The position numbers were made by a program, and so were the translations under genes. Below, in pieces: positions 16,599-26,415 of a stretch of DNA of 64,000 nucleotides. How positions within the stretch are numbered: the stretch's first letter is position 1; every line of letters starts with the position of its first letter. The DNA comes from Flavobacterium cupriresistens (GTDB taxonomy: Bacteria > Bacteroidota > Bacteroidia > Flavobacteriales > Flavobacteriaceae). The notes below the pieces were generated by a model. It was given only the letters and a program-made list of their open reading frames with translations. It did not search any database and was not told the DNA's origin. The stretch spans positions 124,001 through 188,000 of the forward strand of contig NZ_CP087134.1 in the NCBI RefSeq assembly GCF_020911925.1, in the 5' to 3' direction.

Positions 16599-17321
16599 TC
16601 AAATAGGCTTATAACTTTTAACTTCCCATTTTTTAGACGCCAAATCAATATAGCTATAGTGCAAAACGTCGTTTTTATCAAACTGACCGTTTTGATTGGT
16701 GTCTTCGATTGTTCTGAAATACAAGCGGTTTTTAGATTCTATTAAATTCCAATCTACCAATTCCTGAAAATCTTCTGAAACTTTGGTAAAATTTTCTCCG
16801 CTAATATGACTTAAATACAATGTTTTAATATCACTTGTATCAATTTTACCGTCTTTATTGGTATCCGAATCGGCCAATGTATAAACCATAACCTGATTCT
16901 GTGTTTTATCGGCAATTGTTTTTAAATACGTAGCGGTTAGAATCAAAGCCGGTTTATCGGTCAAAGGACGAATTGAATCTGAATCTGTTTTTTGAAATTT
17001 CAGGTTTTGCAAATAACCTGTGATTTCAAATTCGCCCAAATTAGAAATCGTAAAACTTACATCATTGACACTTGAAGAGCCGTATCGTGCTTTTGTTCCT
17101 TTTTCATACACTCTCAAATCACCTACCGGATGAATCAAATAGTTTGTCCCCTCCATCTGAATTGGCAAATCTGCTACTTCAATCTGAGTTGAATCTGTTT
17201 TTACGGCACTACTGGTCTTATTCGTTCTATCGTAAATAACTTTAGGTTTCTGAACTTCATCACGGCAACTCGCTAGAGTTCCGATAATTACTAATACTAT
17301 ATATTTTAAATAATTTTTCAT
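16599..17321 (-). CDS. lipoprotein with two EF-hand-like calcium loops
   Basis: Protein of 240 residues starting at the second Met (MKNYLKYI); the MQ before it is probably untranslated. The lipobox is GTLASC. Near residues 150-165 and 210-225 lie two Ca-binding type loops, DSDTNKDGKIDTSD and DTNQNGQFDKND, with Asp/Asn at positions 1, 3, 5, a Gly at 6 and Asp at 12. The spacing is EF-hand or dockerin-like. The rest is beta-rich with no known domain. It is probably an outer-membrane or periplasm-facing Ca-binding lipoprotein of unknown role. Confidence 0.7.
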   Translation of the reverse strand: MKNYLKYIVLVIIGTLASCRDEVQKPKVIYDRTNKTSSAVKTDSTQIEVADLPIQMEGTNYLIHPVGDLRVYEKGTKARYGSSSVNDVSFTISNLGEFEITGYLQNLKFQKTDSDSIRPLTDKPALILTATYLKTIADKTQNQVMVYTLADSDTNKDGKIDTSDIKTLYLSHISGENFTKVSEDFQELVDWNLIESKNRLYFRTIEDTNQNGQFDKNDVLHYSYIDLASKKWEVKSYKPI

Positions 17322-17503
17322 CTGCATTAATTATATTCGGTTATCAAATATAGTATTTTTGATTGTATTATTTATTTTTATTGAATTTTACTAAAGTAAG
17401 GATATTTAGAAATACAATCCCAAAAAAAGCCTAAAGAAAGAATCAAAGATTTTTCATATCAAGAAATCAGACAGAACTGCTTTCCTTCTTAACAATTCCA
17501 CAA

Positions 17504-20014
17504 TTACAACCTCGCATTCAACTTAATATTAAAAACTCTCGAAGTCATATAATTCGGAATGGCGTATTGTGTTTTAGAGTACACATCACGCACCCAGGTA
17601 TTGGTTATCGCATTTTGATTGTTGAAAAGATTAAAGATTTCAAAACCAACAGACAATTCTTTGAAGTTTTTCAACCAGCTTGTTTTAGCTGTTCTGGTAC
17701 TGCTGTCTACAAAAACTTTAGCAAAACCAATATCTGCCCTGCGGTAATCATTAAGTCTGCTCTGATACAAATACGGGTCAGAATAAGCGGGAGAACCTCC
17801 CGGCACGCCTGTATTATACACTAAATTCAAATACATTTTAATACTAGGAATATTAGGCATATAATCCTGAAACAACATGGCAAATTTTAATCGTTGATCT
17901 GTCGGTCGTGCGATATATCCTTTGTTCTCATAGTTCTCTTCTGTTCTCAAATACCCAAAACTTATCCAGGATTCTGTTCCCGGAACAAACTCTCCGTTCA
18001 ACCTGAAATCAAGACCCTGCGCGTATGCTTTTGCATTGTTATTAGCCACGTAACGAATACGAACATTATCTACCGAGTACGTATTTACATCTGAAAGTGA
18101 TTTATAGTACACCTCCGTCACCCATTTAAAAGGACGATCCCACATTTTAAAACTGTAATCGTTACTCAAAACAATATTTATAGACTGCTGTGCTTTTACA
18201 TTTGGATTCACTACTCCATTTAAATCTCTCAGCTCTCTATAAAAAGGAGGCTGATAATACAATCCACCTGAAAGTCTGAAAACCATATCCATATCCCAAT
18301 CCGGTTTTATAGCAAACTGAGCCCTCGGACTGAAAACAATCTGATTTTTCCCTTCCTCAGTAGCTCCTTGCACGGACCAGCTCTGAAAACGCGCTCCGAT
18401 ATTATACCAAATCTGATTGGAACCAATTGTCTTTTTCTGATTCCATTGTGCATATCCGGAAAATCTGTTTATCGTATTAAAGTTCGTCGCACGAACATCC
18501 TGGTACGGCAACAACAGTCCCACATAGGGCACATAAGGCTGGTTGTTTTCCGGAAGACCAATAATTGGCGGTCGTATAGAAAACCCAGCCGAATCGATCA
18601 TTTCCCACTCTGCTATCCGATCCCGAATGGACTCGCGGGTATACTTCATCCCAAATTCCAACTGACCATCTATCCATTCCTTAAAACCCTTTATTTCTGC
18701 ATTTGCAATCAGAGCATCGAGATCGTTTCGGGCATGATTAAGTTGAGAACCTATTCCGCGTGTGAAATCAACATCATCAATAGAAGTTGTCCCATCTGCA
18801 TTAACGTTTCCTAATCGGTATTGCGCCAAAATATCGAAATGTTCTTTTTCTATGGTATGAAATAAAGAACCTATAAATTTTAAAGTAAAACCTGGCGACA
18901 CTTTATAAGTTGTTTTCAAAGCGCCAAAATAAGTATCATATTGGTCTTTTTCCTGACCCTCATAATAAACGGCGAGCGCCATTGGCTGATCAATTGTTCC
19001 AAATTTAGTCTCGCGTGTTAAAGGCTGATATAAATATTTGTTCTGAGAAATATTCCCCAAAAAACTCATTTGCCATTTTTCGGAAATATCATAATTTATG
19101 TTGGTCTGAACATCAACAAAAGTGGGGGTGTAATTCGTTTGCGTATCCTGACTGTTTACAAGCAGGCTATTATTTCGATATCGGACTCCGGTAACGGCGG
19201 ACCATTTTTTATTTTTGGAAACCGCATCAACCGATACACTCCCTCCTAACAAACTTGCTTCTAAGGAAGCACCAAACTCAGTAGGTTTTCTGTACGTAAT
19301 ATCCAAAACAGAAGAAAGTTTATCACCAAATTTAGCTTGAAATCCTCCTGCAGAAAAATCAACATTCTGAACTAAGTCAGTGTTGGTAAAACTCAAACCT
19401 TCCTGTTGTCCCGAACGAATCAAAAAAGGACGGTATACTTCTATTTCGTTTACATAAACCAGATTTTCGTCATAATTCCCACCACGCACCGCATATTGTG
19501 TACTCAGTTCATTGTTTGAATTTACACCGGGTAAGGTTTTTAGAATATTCTCGATCCCGGCATTTGCTCCGGGAACCTTTTTAATTGTTGCAGCATCAAT
19601 AACTGTAATTCCCTGCACCCTCTTTTTATTCCTGGAAGACACGAAAACTTCTCCCATTTGTTCTTCGGAATTACTCATTACAGGATTAAAGACAAAAACT
19701 TCATTGGTTTTTAAATTTACCGTAAGACTCATCATTTTTAATGAAACATGAGTAAAGATCAAAGCCACTTTTCTATTGGAAGGAACTTCAACCTCAAAAA
19801 AACCATTTGAATCTGTTTGTGAAGCATTTCCCAAAAAAGAAATATTCACACTGGATACAGGTCGTTTTTCACTATCTAAAATGATTCCTTTAACACGGGC
19901 TTTTTGCGCAAACGAAACATAACCTATGCACAAAAAAAAGAAGACGAATATTAACTTACTACGATTCAAATGTCTGATTTTATTTTTGTTGACTTCTAAA
20001 AAAGTGAGTTTCAA
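17504..20014 (-). CDS. TonB-dependent outer-membrane receptor with N-terminal carboxypeptidase-regulatory-like domain
   Basis: Protein of 836 residues. A signal peptide ends near FAQ (residue ~37). A CarboxypepD_reg-like beta domain (~38-120) opens with ARVKGIILDSEKRPVSSVNI. The plug domain (~130-240) contains IKKVPGANAGIENILKTLPG and TQYAVRGGNYDENLVYVNEI. The rest is a 22-strand-type barrel with many aromatic-ended strands. The substrate is unknown and there is no SusD partner beside it. The chosen ATG overlaps the end of the upstream M23 gene by 35 bases. No internal Met occurs before the signal peptide, so the overlap is probably real. Confidence 0.9.
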   Translation of the reverse strand: MKLTFLEVNKNKIRHLNRSKLIFVFFFLCIGYVSFAQKARVKGIILDSEKRPVSSVNISFLGNASQTDSNGFFEVEVPSNRKVALIFTHVSLKMMSLTVNLKTNEVFVFNPVMSNSEEQMGEVFVSSRNKKRVQGITVIDAATIKKVPGANAGIENILKTLPGVNSNNELSTQYAVRGGNYDENLVYVNEIEVYRPFLIRSGQQEGLSFTNTDLVQNVDFSAGGFQAKFGDKLSSVLDITYRKPTEFGASLEASLLGGSVSVDAVSKNKKWSAVTGVRYRNNSLLVNSQDTQTNYTPTFVDVQTNINYDISEKWQMSFLGNISQNKYLYQPLTRETKFGTIDQPMALAVYYEGQEKDQYDTYFGALKTTYKVSPGFTLKFIGSLFHTIEKEHFDILAQYRLGNVNADGTTSIDDVDFTRGIGSQLNHARNDLDALIANAEIKGFKEWIDGQLEFGMKYTRESIRDRIAEWEMIDSAGFSIRPPIIGLPENNQPYVPYVGLLLPYQDVRATNFNTINRFSGYAQWNQKKTIGSNQIWYNIGARFQSWSVQGATEEGKNQIVFSPRAQFAIKPDWDMDMVFRLSGGLYYQPPFYRELRDLNGVVNPNVKAQQSINIVLSNDYSFKMWDRPFKWVTEVYYKSLSDVNTYSVDNVRIRYVANNNAKAYAQGLDFRLNGEFVPGTESWISFGYLRTEENYENKGYIARPTDQRLKFAMLFQDYMPNIPSIKMYLNLVYNTGVPGGSPAYSDPYLYQSRLNDYRRADIGFAKVFVDSSTRTAKTSWLKNFKELSVGFEIFNLFNNQNAITNTWVRDVYSKTQYAIPNYMTSRVFNIKLNARL

Positions 20015-21677
20015 AGGTAGTAGAATTTCCTACATTATCAACTACTTCAATTTTTAAATCATTAGCGCCTTCTGCGACAATCCCATCTTCAAAGCGGTGT
20101 GTAATTTTTCTGGTTTTATAATCATATTCAAATAAAATCCAATTTCCATTTAAATAACCGTTATACGATTTAACTCCAGACAAACTGTCCCCGATCGTAA
20201 ACTGAATTGTTTTCATATCACTGATCCATTTGTCCTGAATTGGTTTTGCAATTTTGATGACCGGTGCTATCGTATCGAGCACCAATCCGAATTGTCCCAG
20301 AATTTTTGATTTAGTCGTAAAAACATCATTTTTGCGAATCGTTCCATTGTAACTCTTGCTGTTTCCGCTAAATCTGGCTATAAACAATTTATCTCTGAGC
20401 TCTTCCGGATAGGTAGCGTCTTTTATAGTAACGGTAAAATTAGAATGCACCGGAACTACATCTTCATGAATATAAATTCGGTTGTTCTTTACATCAAAAT
20501 TCAAATTAAAATCCTCATAGAAAGTTCCCGCAGGAAAAAACACGGACATATTGTCTTTTTCGAAATTAGAATCTTTATTATAACGAACGACATACTTTGA
20601 CGCTATTGGTTCTGCAGTTACTATTGGCGTAGCGGCATCATATTCAACTGGAACCGTCACCGAATTTAAATTCCCATAATAATCCGAAACCTCAATCTTG
20701 TAAGTCGATGTCAAATTGGGAGCAACCGGAATAATTCCGCGCAGCGAATCTGTTTTTATAATACTTAATGCAAAAGGCGTTTTCATAAAAAGCTTCTGAA
20801 TACGCTGTCCTGATTTTTTATATCTCGGGTAATCGATAAACGCGTTGATAAAACGCATCTCATCAAAGGAGTACGTGTTAAACTGATAGTTGTAATTTTG
20901 ATTTCCATTTAAAAAAGTAGAGACATTAAAAACACCATTTTTATTAAAAGAAACATCATCGGTATCAACAGCATTAATCCCAAAACCAATCGCACCATTT
21001 GCTTTTACTTTTCCTGCGAGATAGGTTCCGTCTTTCTGAAGTGACAGACTTAATAATAAAGGCTGTTTGGATAGATTTACAACGGTATTTTCGTTTATCG
21101 GATAAACCAACAAACTTGAAATCGTTGGTTTCTTTGTGTCTTTAATATTTTGATCAAAGCCAAAAAACATTGGATTAATAACAAATTCCGTTTTAGAATC
21201 GCGAAATTCAAAATGCAAATGTGGACCTTCTGAAGACCCCGTATTTCCTGAAAGCGCAATCAATTGTCCTTTTGTAACCGGCAACTCGTTTGGTTTTGGA
21301 AACATTTCTATTTCAAAAGAACGTTCCGCATAATGTGTTTTTTGAACATAATCCTGAATCGGACCCAATGTAGTCTGCAAATGTCCGTAAACAGAAGTGT
21401 ATCCATTGGGGTGTGTGATATAAATACATTTACCGTTACCAAAAGTAGAAATTTTGATTCTGGACACATAACCATCCGCAACGGCGTATACATTTAGCCC
21501 CTCTCTTTGATTGGTTTTCAAATCGAAACCGGCATGAAAATGATTCGGTCGCAACTCCCCAAAATTACCTGAAAGTTGCATCGGAATATCCAGCGGCGGA
21601 CGAAAATAATCTTTAGGATATTGCGTCTGAGCACAAATAAAATTAGATAAAAACAGAACAAGTATTGAAAATCTCAT
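19980..21677 (-). CDS. M23 (LytM) family metallopeptidase
   Basis: Start placed at MRFSILVLFLSNFICAQ (21677); the open frame goes 13 codons further, but the signal peptide begins here. Length 565 residues. The LytM domain spans ~30-160: HFHAGFD supplies the first His and Asp ligands, and HLHFEFR supplies the His-x-His pair. It should cut peptidoglycan cross-bridges. The remaining ~400 residues are beta-rich immunoglobulin-like repeats with no clear motif. The stop lies inside the TonB receptor gene, so the two are translationally linked. This suggests a joint envelope role, such as opening the wall for receptor assembly; that is inference. Confidence 0.88.
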   Translation of the reverse strand: MRFSILVLFLSNFICAQTQYPKDYFRPPLDIPMQLSGNFGELRPNHFHAGFDLKTNQREGLNVYAVADGYVSRIKISTFGNGKCIYITHPNGYTSVYGHLQTTLGPIQDYVQKTHYAERSFEIEMFPKPNELPVTKGQLIALSGNTGSSEGPHLHFEFRDSKTEFVINPMFFGFDQNIKDTKKPTISSLLVYPINENTVVNLSKQPLLLSLSLQKDGTYLAGKVKANGAIGFGINAVDTDDVSFNKNGVFNVSTFLNGNQNYNYQFNTYSFDEMRFINAFIDYPRYKKSGQRIQKLFMKTPFALSIIKTDSLRGIIPVAPNLTSTYKIEVSDYYGNLNSVTVPVEYDAATPIVTAEPIASKYVVRYNKDSNFEKDNMSVFFPAGTFYEDFNLNFDVKNNRIYIHEDVVPVHSNFTVTIKDATYPEELRDKLFIARFSGNSKSYNGTIRKNDVFTTKSKILGQFGLVLDTIAPVIKIAKPIQDKWISDMKTIQFTIGDSLSGVKSYNGYLNGNWILFEYDYKTRKITHRFEDGIVAEGANDLKIEVVDNVGNSTTFETHFFRSQQK

Positions 21678-21857
21678 AACCAACATTTTTGCTAAGATAA
21701 AAAAATATGAGGCCAAAACCGAGTAAAAAGCTACAATAATACAATGAATTGAATTTCATTCAATTGCCTATTTTTAATGTAAAAAAATCGATAAAAAATT
21801 GCATTAATAAAAAGGAATACTAACTTTGTATGATTAAGTAATGAATTAGGATTTATA

Positions 21858-22148
21858 ATGAGTGTAATTGCCGAAATAATTGATACTCTTGAATATAAAG
21901 TCGAAAAGCTTTTTGAGAAATCAAAGGCACTGGAGAAAAACAATCAGGAATTAAGATTAGAACTAGCCAAAGCTTCGCAAATCATTCAGAAAAAATCTGA
22001 AGAAATGGACGCTTTGAGAAAGCAATACGAAACACTTAAGATAGCCAATTCATTGCTGGGCAGTGACAATAATAAGAGAGAGACAAAGCTTAAAATAAAT
22101 TCATTAATTCGCGAAATTGATTACTGTATAGCACAACTATCAGACTAG
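21858..22148 (+). CDS. ZapB-like short coiled-coil protein upstream of zapA
   Basis: Protein of 96 residues, almost wholly heptad coiled coil (~5-70: VEKLFEKSKALEKNNQELRL, then KKSEEMDALRKQYETLK). The C-terminal ~25 residues resemble the LIREIDYCIAQL tail seen in Bacteroidota neighbours of zapA. It ends five bases before zapA and is preceded by TAACTTTG (21831-21838), a good -7 box without a well-placed -33. The linkage suggests a division-site role comparable to ZapB. Sequence similarity to enterobacterial ZapB is not visible, so the analogy is by size, coiled coil and position. Confidence 0.7.
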   Translation: MSVIAEIIDTLEYKVEKLFEKSKALEKNNQELRLELAKASQIIQKKSEEMDALRKQYETLKIANSLLGSDNNKRETKLKINSLIREIDYCIAQLSD

Positions 22149-22153
22149 GAAAC

Positions 22154-22447
22154 ATGGACGAAAAGCTTAGAATTAAAATATCAATTGCAGATCGGGTTTA
22201 TCCATTAACGGTAGAACCAAATCAGGAAGAGGGACTAAGAAGTGCTTCTAAAAAAATTGATGCTATGATCAAGCAATTCGAAGAAAGTTATGCGGTTCGC
22301 GATAAGCAGGATGTATTAGCCATGTGTGCTTTACAATTTGCTTCACAAGTAGAACAAAAACAAATTGATTATAATGTTGATGGTCACGAAACCATCGAAA
22401 GAATTAAAAGATTAAATTTACTTTTAGATCAATATCTCGAAAATTAA
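22154..22447 (+). CDS. zapA: cell division protein ZapA
   Basis: Protein of 97 residues. The N-terminal beta strand pair (KLRIKISIADRVYPLTV) is followed by a helix with EEGLRSASKKIDAMIKQFEE and a C-terminal coiled coil (VLAMCALQFASQVEQKQ...RIKRLNLLLDQYL). This is the ZapA layout; ZapA bundles FtsZ filaments at the division ring. It follows the coiled-coil gene by five bases, and a 6S-type RNA follows it, a linkage also known for zapA and ssrS in Proteobacteria. Confidence 0.9.
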   Translation: MDEKLRIKISIADRVYPLTVEPNQEEGLRSASKKIDAMIKQFEESYAVRDKQDVLAMCALQFASQVEQKQIDYNVDGHETIERIKRLNLLLDQYLEN

Positions 22448-22470
22448 ACGTTCTTTACAAAAACTAAGAT

Positions 22471-22636
22471 ACTGCCTACATTAGTTCATTTTTGGTAAAC
22501 TCAACACTAACAATTTAGAATGAGCGAATCATCACTACTAGAGCATGCCACGCTTTTTTGCGAGGAAACTTGAACAGTGAGTTAGCTCAAAACTTGTCTT
22601 TACGAGTTTATTCAAGCAATTAATGTAGGCTTTTTT
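22471..22636 (+). ncRNA. ssrS: 6S RNA, 6S-Flavo type
   Basis: GCCTACATTA at 22473-22482 pairs perfectly with TAATGTAGGC at 22621-22630, closing a ~158-base structure followed by TTTTTT. The interior has complementary arms around a large central region, as in 6S RNAs, which mimic an open promoter and bind RNA polymerase. The Rfam 6S-Flavo family is known from Flavobacteria, and the position between zapA and rny fits. No ORF of any length crosses it. Confidence 0.82.
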
Positions 22637-22655
22637 ATATATAAATTTTAACAAC

Positions 22656-24218
22656 ATGGACATAATAACGATCATTATTTCAGGTATTATAGGAATTGCG
22701 GCAGGGTTTGCAATCGCTAAAATTATCGAAAAAAGCAATATTTCTAATTTAATCAAAAACGCTAAAAAAGAAGCAGCCTCAATTTTAAAAGACGCCAATT
22801 TAGAAGCCGAAAACACTAAAAAAGACAAAATTCTTCAGGCAAAAGAACGTTTTATCGAATTAAAATCGGAACACGAACAAGTAATCTTAGCCCGAGATAA
22901 AAAGGTAGCTGAAGTTGAAAAAAGAGTTAGAGACAAAGAATCACAAATATCAAATGAGCTTTCTAAAGCCAAAAAAGTAAACGACGATTTCGAAGCTAAA
23001 ACACAAGAATACAACAACAAAATTGAAGTTTTAGACAAGAAACAAACAGAAGTTGACAAATTACACAAAAGCCAATTACAACAGCTTGAAGTAATTTCAG
23101 GACTTTCTGCAGAAGAAGCTAAAGAACAATTAGTAGAAGGTTTAAAAGCCGAAGCTAAGAGTAAAGCAATGTCTCACATTCAGGACACTATTGAAGAGGC
23201 AAAACTTACTGCACAGCAAGAAGCTAAAAAAATCATTATCAATACCATTCAAAGAGTTGGAACAGAGGAAGCAGTTGAAAATTGCGTTTCTGTTTTTAAC
23301 ATTGAATCTGACGATGTAAAAGGTAGAATCATCGGTCGTGAAGGTCGTAACATTAGAGCTTTAGAAGCAGCTACTGGAGTTGAAATCATTGTTGATGATA
23401 CACCTGAGGCGATTATTCTTTCTTGTTTTGATCCTGTACGTAGAGAAATTGCCCGTTTGGCTTTACACAAATTGGTGACTGACGGACGTATTCACCCAGC
23501 AAGAATTGAAGAAGTTGTAGCTAAAACAGCCAAACAAATTGACGACGAAATTATCGAAGTAGGTAAACGTACTGTTATTGACTTAGGAATTCACGGCTTA
23601 CACCCTGAATTGATAAAAGTAGTTGGTAGAATGAAATACCGTTCTTCTTACGGACAAAACTTATTGCAACACTCGAGAGAGGTTTCTAAACTTTGTGGTA
23701 TTATGGCAGCTGAATTGGGTCTGAACGTAAAACTGGCAAAAAGAGCCGGTTTACTTCACGATATTGGTAAAGTACCGGATACAGAAAGCGATTTACCTCA
23801 CGCCTTATTAGGAATGCAATGGGCAGAAAAATATGGTGAGAAAGAAGAAGTTTGTAACGCCATTGGAGCACACCACGACGAGATCGAAATGAAATCATTG
23901 TTATCGCCAATCGTTCAGGTTTGTGATGCTATTTCAGGTGCAAGACCAGGCGCAAGACGTCAGGTATTGGATTCTTATATTCAACGTTTGAAAGATCTTG
24001 AAGAAGTAGCTTACGGATTCAGCGGTGTTAAAAATGCTTACGCTATTCAAGCCGGTAGAGAACTTCGTGTAATCGTAGAAAGCGAAAAAGTTTCTGACGA
24101 TAACGCTGCCAACTTATCTTTTGAGATTTCTCAAAAAATTCAAACAGAAATGACTTATCCAGGTCAGGTAAAAGTAACTGTAATTAGAGAAACAAGAGCT
24201 GTTAATATTGCTAAGTAA
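22656..24218 (+). CDS. rny: ribonuclease Y
   Basis: Protein of 520 residues. One N-terminal transmembrane helix (~3-22) is followed by a long charged coiled coil (~25-195). A KH domain carries [15 protein letters not shown] near 222-236, and an HD domain carries [12 protein letters not shown] with the catalytic His-Asp near 368. This is the full RNase Y architecture and usual length. It is the membrane-bound endonuclease that starts mRNA turnover. The 6S RNA lies in its leader and a strong terminator follows. Confidence 0.96.
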   Translation: MDIITIIISGIIGIAAGFAIAKIIEKSNISNLIKNAKKEAASILKDANLEAENTKKDKILQAKERFIELKSEHEQVILARDKKVAEVEKRVRDKESQISNELSKAKKVNDDFEAKTQEYNNKIEVLDKKQTEVDKLHKSQLQQLEVISGLSAEEAKEQLVEGLKAEAKSKAMSHIQDTIEEAKLTAQQEAKKIIINTIQRVGTEEAVENCVSVFNIESDDVKGRIIGREGRNIRALEAATGVEIIVDDTPEAIILSCFDPVRREIARLALHKLVTDGRIHPARIEEVVAKTAKQIDDEIIEVGKRTVIDLGIHGLHPELIKVVGRMKYRSSYGQNLLQHSREVSKLCGIMAAELGLNVKLAKRAGLLHDIGKVPDTESDLPHALLGMQWAEKYGEKEEVCNAIGAHHDEIEMKSLLSPIVQVCDAISGARPGARRQVLDSYIQRLKDLEEVAYGFSGVKNAYAIQAGRELRVIVESEKVSDDNAANLSFEISQKIQTEMTYPGQVKVTVIRETRAVNIAK

Positions 24219-24232
24219 TCTCCGATTTATAT

Positions 24233-24275
24233 AACAACAAAGGCTGTCTTGAGAAAGACAGCCTTTGTTGTTTTT
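24233..24275 (+). terminator. strong intrinsic terminator of rny
   Basis: AACAACAAAGGCTGTCTT and its exact complement AAGACAGCCTTTGTTGTT form an 18-base-pair stem with a GAGA loop, then TTT. Confidence 0.92.
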
Positions 24276-24450
24276 AGGTAATACCTAAAACCTTGTATAA
24301 AATGAGTTTAACTGTTTTTAGTATTGATTTTACCTCAATTTCCTATACTCTTGTCATTTGGCTAGAAATTGCATTCGGCTCGATGTGAGTACGTATGTGA
24401 TTTCTCCTATGGAATTAACACAAGTTGCTCCGTTTCGACTTTCCGCAATC

Positions 24451-24610
24451 TTGTCATACTAAGGAACAAAGTATCTTCACGACATAATCCGTGGATTGAA
24501 GCTCAACTGTATCGTTTCAGCAAACGGAGATCCTTCGTTCCTCAGGATGACAAACTGTGCGGAGTTTCTTATGTGATTACCGGTGCCTTAGTATGACAAA
24601 AAAAGTATCT
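24451..24610. repeat. dispersed inverted repeat, 'TGTCATnCTnAGGAACnAAG' family
   Basis: TTGTCATACTAAGGAACAAA at 24451 is an imperfect complement of GAGATCCTTCGTTCCTCAGG and the following bases, which end near 24553. A third part-copy is at ~24586-24605. No gene is seen in 24276-24739; a 75-codon open frame over the repeat is not credible. The rest of that stretch is AT-rich with nothing else visible. Confidence 0.65.
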
Positions 24611-24739
24611 CTAAATTCTTTATTAATTTAAACAATTTATCACCCACAAGCCCCCGCATAGTTCCCGTTTAAAATTGGAATTTGGAATATTGGAATTTAA
24701 ACCCCAACTTGGTCTCGGCTATCCCAAATCACCTAAACC

Positions 24740-26260
24740 TCATATATCATTAAATACAATTTTAAAGCTTGTCCCTACTCCTACTTCACTTTCAACAGAG
24801 ATAGAGCCTTTCATCGCTTCAATTTGATTTCGGGTAATATACAATCCAATTCCGCGTGCTTCGCGATGTTTGTGAAAGGTTTTATACATTCCGAACAAGA
24901 GATCACCATAAACGTTCAAATCAATCCCTAAACCGTTATCAGTAATCTTAAGTGATTTAAAACCGTCCGGTTCAATTGCAAAATCAAAAATAATAACAGG
25001 ATCCCGATCAGGGTGCGCGTACTTTATAGCGTTTGTTGTGAAATTCAATAACACACTTTCCAGATAAGCCGGATTAAAATTGATGCTTACGTATTTGGGA
25101 ACATTATTTACAATCGAAACATTTTTTTGTCTGTCATGCCCTCTAATGGTAAAAATCGTTTTTTCGATATACTCACTTAACCTCAAAGGAACCACGATGA
25201 TATTGATATTGCTTTGTGTTTTTACAATCTGGGTCAGATTAGAAATAGTTTCATTCAGATCATTGGAAACGGTTCTTAAATGCTCTAACATTTCGTCAAC
25301 AGTTTGTTTATTAACATCCGCATCGATAAAGTCTAATATCGATTTTATATTCCCGGCCTGCGTATTTAGATTATGCGAAACAATATGAGAAAAATTCAGC
25401 AATCGGCTATTCTGATCACTGTATAATTTCATTGTTTTTATAAGATCCAGCTCTTTTTCTTTTTGTGAAGAGACATCCGTGTGCGTTCCGATCACACGCA
25501 AAGGTTTTCCATTCTCATCGCGCTTGATTACCTTTCCTCTGTCAAGTATCCATTTATAATTACCGCTGGACGTCATGACACGATGGTAATTTTCGTAATA
25601 GGGAATTTTATTCTCAAAATGATCCTTAATATCTGAATAATACTTAGGAAGATCATCGGGATGCACGATTTTATCCCAACGTTCCGGATCATCAAAAATA
25701 TCGGTTGACTCCAGCTCTAAAATTTTCAATGACAAGGAAGAATAAAAAACACGGTTGGTCACCATGTCCCAATCCCAAATACCTGCAGTTGAAGCCTCCA
25801 AAGCAAACTGAAAACGCTCCTCAGAAATACGAAGATTCTCTTCTTTCTCTTTTAGATCTGTAATGTCAGAAATATGACCAAAGAAAGCAACACCACCATC
25901 TGCAGCTAGTTCGGTTTTAGAAGAAACCTTAAACCAGCGCAATCCTTTTTTAGGCAAGACCGCTCTAAATTCGATCTCCCAGGGCTTTATCTCTTTTCTT
26001 GCTTTTACCAAAGACGTAAAAAACAATTCTTTGTCCTGAGCAAATATCCTATCGTAAATAATTAACTTAATATCATTAGTAAAATCACTAGCGGTAAGTT
26101 CAAAAATAGCATCCGCAGACTTACTGACAAGTGGAAAAGAATATTTATTATCGCGATCAATAATAAATTGAAAAAGTAAATCCGGCATCTCTGCAAACAG
26201 CTTTCTGTAAAAATTATTTACCTCTAAGCAATCCTCACTTCCATACAAATCAAAAACCAT
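24740..26260 (-). CDS. PAS-domain sensor histidine kinase, probably soluble
   Basis: Protein of 506 residues with no membrane segment. There are two PAS/PAC units: ~20-135 ending GHISDITDLKEKEE, and ~145-265 ending GTHTDVSSQKEKE. The dimerisation helix contains FSHIVSHNLNTQAGNI, with His296 the likely phosphorylation site (SHN-type H box of Bacteroidota kinases). The ATPase domain (~385-505) has NAIKYAHP, ITDNGLGIDL and RGIGLYITRN. No response-regulator gene is adjacent, so the partner is unknown. The signal is probably cytoplasmic, since PAS domains often bind small ligands. Confidence 0.9.
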   Translation of the reverse strand: MVFDLYGSEDCLEVNNFYRKLFAEMPDLLFQFIIDRDNKYSFPLVSKSADAIFELTASDFTNDIKLIIYDRIFAQDKELFFTSLVKARKEIKPWEIEFRAVLPKKGLRWFKVSSKTELAADGGVAFFGHISDITDLKEKEENLRISEERFQFALEASTAGIWDWDMVTNRVFYSSLSLKILELESTDIFDDPERWDKIVHPDDLPKYYSDIKDHFENKIPYYENYHRVMTSSGNYKWILDRGKVIKRDENGKPLRVIGTHTDVSSQKEKELDLIKTMKLYSDQNSRLLNFSHIVSHNLNTQAGNIKSILDFIDADVNKQTVDEMLEHLRTVSNDLNETISNLTQIVKTQSNINIIVVPLRLSEYIEKTIFTIRGHDRQKNVSIVNNVPKYVSINFNPAYLESVLLNFTTNAIKYAHPDRDPVIIFDFAIEPDGFKSLKITDNGLGIDLNVYGDLLFGMYKTFHKHREARGIGLYITRNQIEAMKGSISVESEVGVGTSFKIVFNDI

Positions 26261-26415
26261 ATATTACTTATTTTATTTAATTTGAACTCCCTACACCCTA
26301 TTCAAGATAAAAAAGTAAGAAAAATAACCCTATATTTTCCTATATGTAAAATATATACCCAATATATTAAAATTTAAAAAGAAAAACGACAGTTGATCAC
26401 AATTATTATTCGAAA

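Noticed and set aside
17894..18814. Plus-strand ORFs within the TonB receptor gene
   Set aside because: Shadows of the receptor coding strand; no start context and Cys-rich random composition.
24369..24596. 75-codon plus-strand ORF
   Set aside because: It lies over a dispersed inverted repeat, has no promoter, and its composition follows the repeat.
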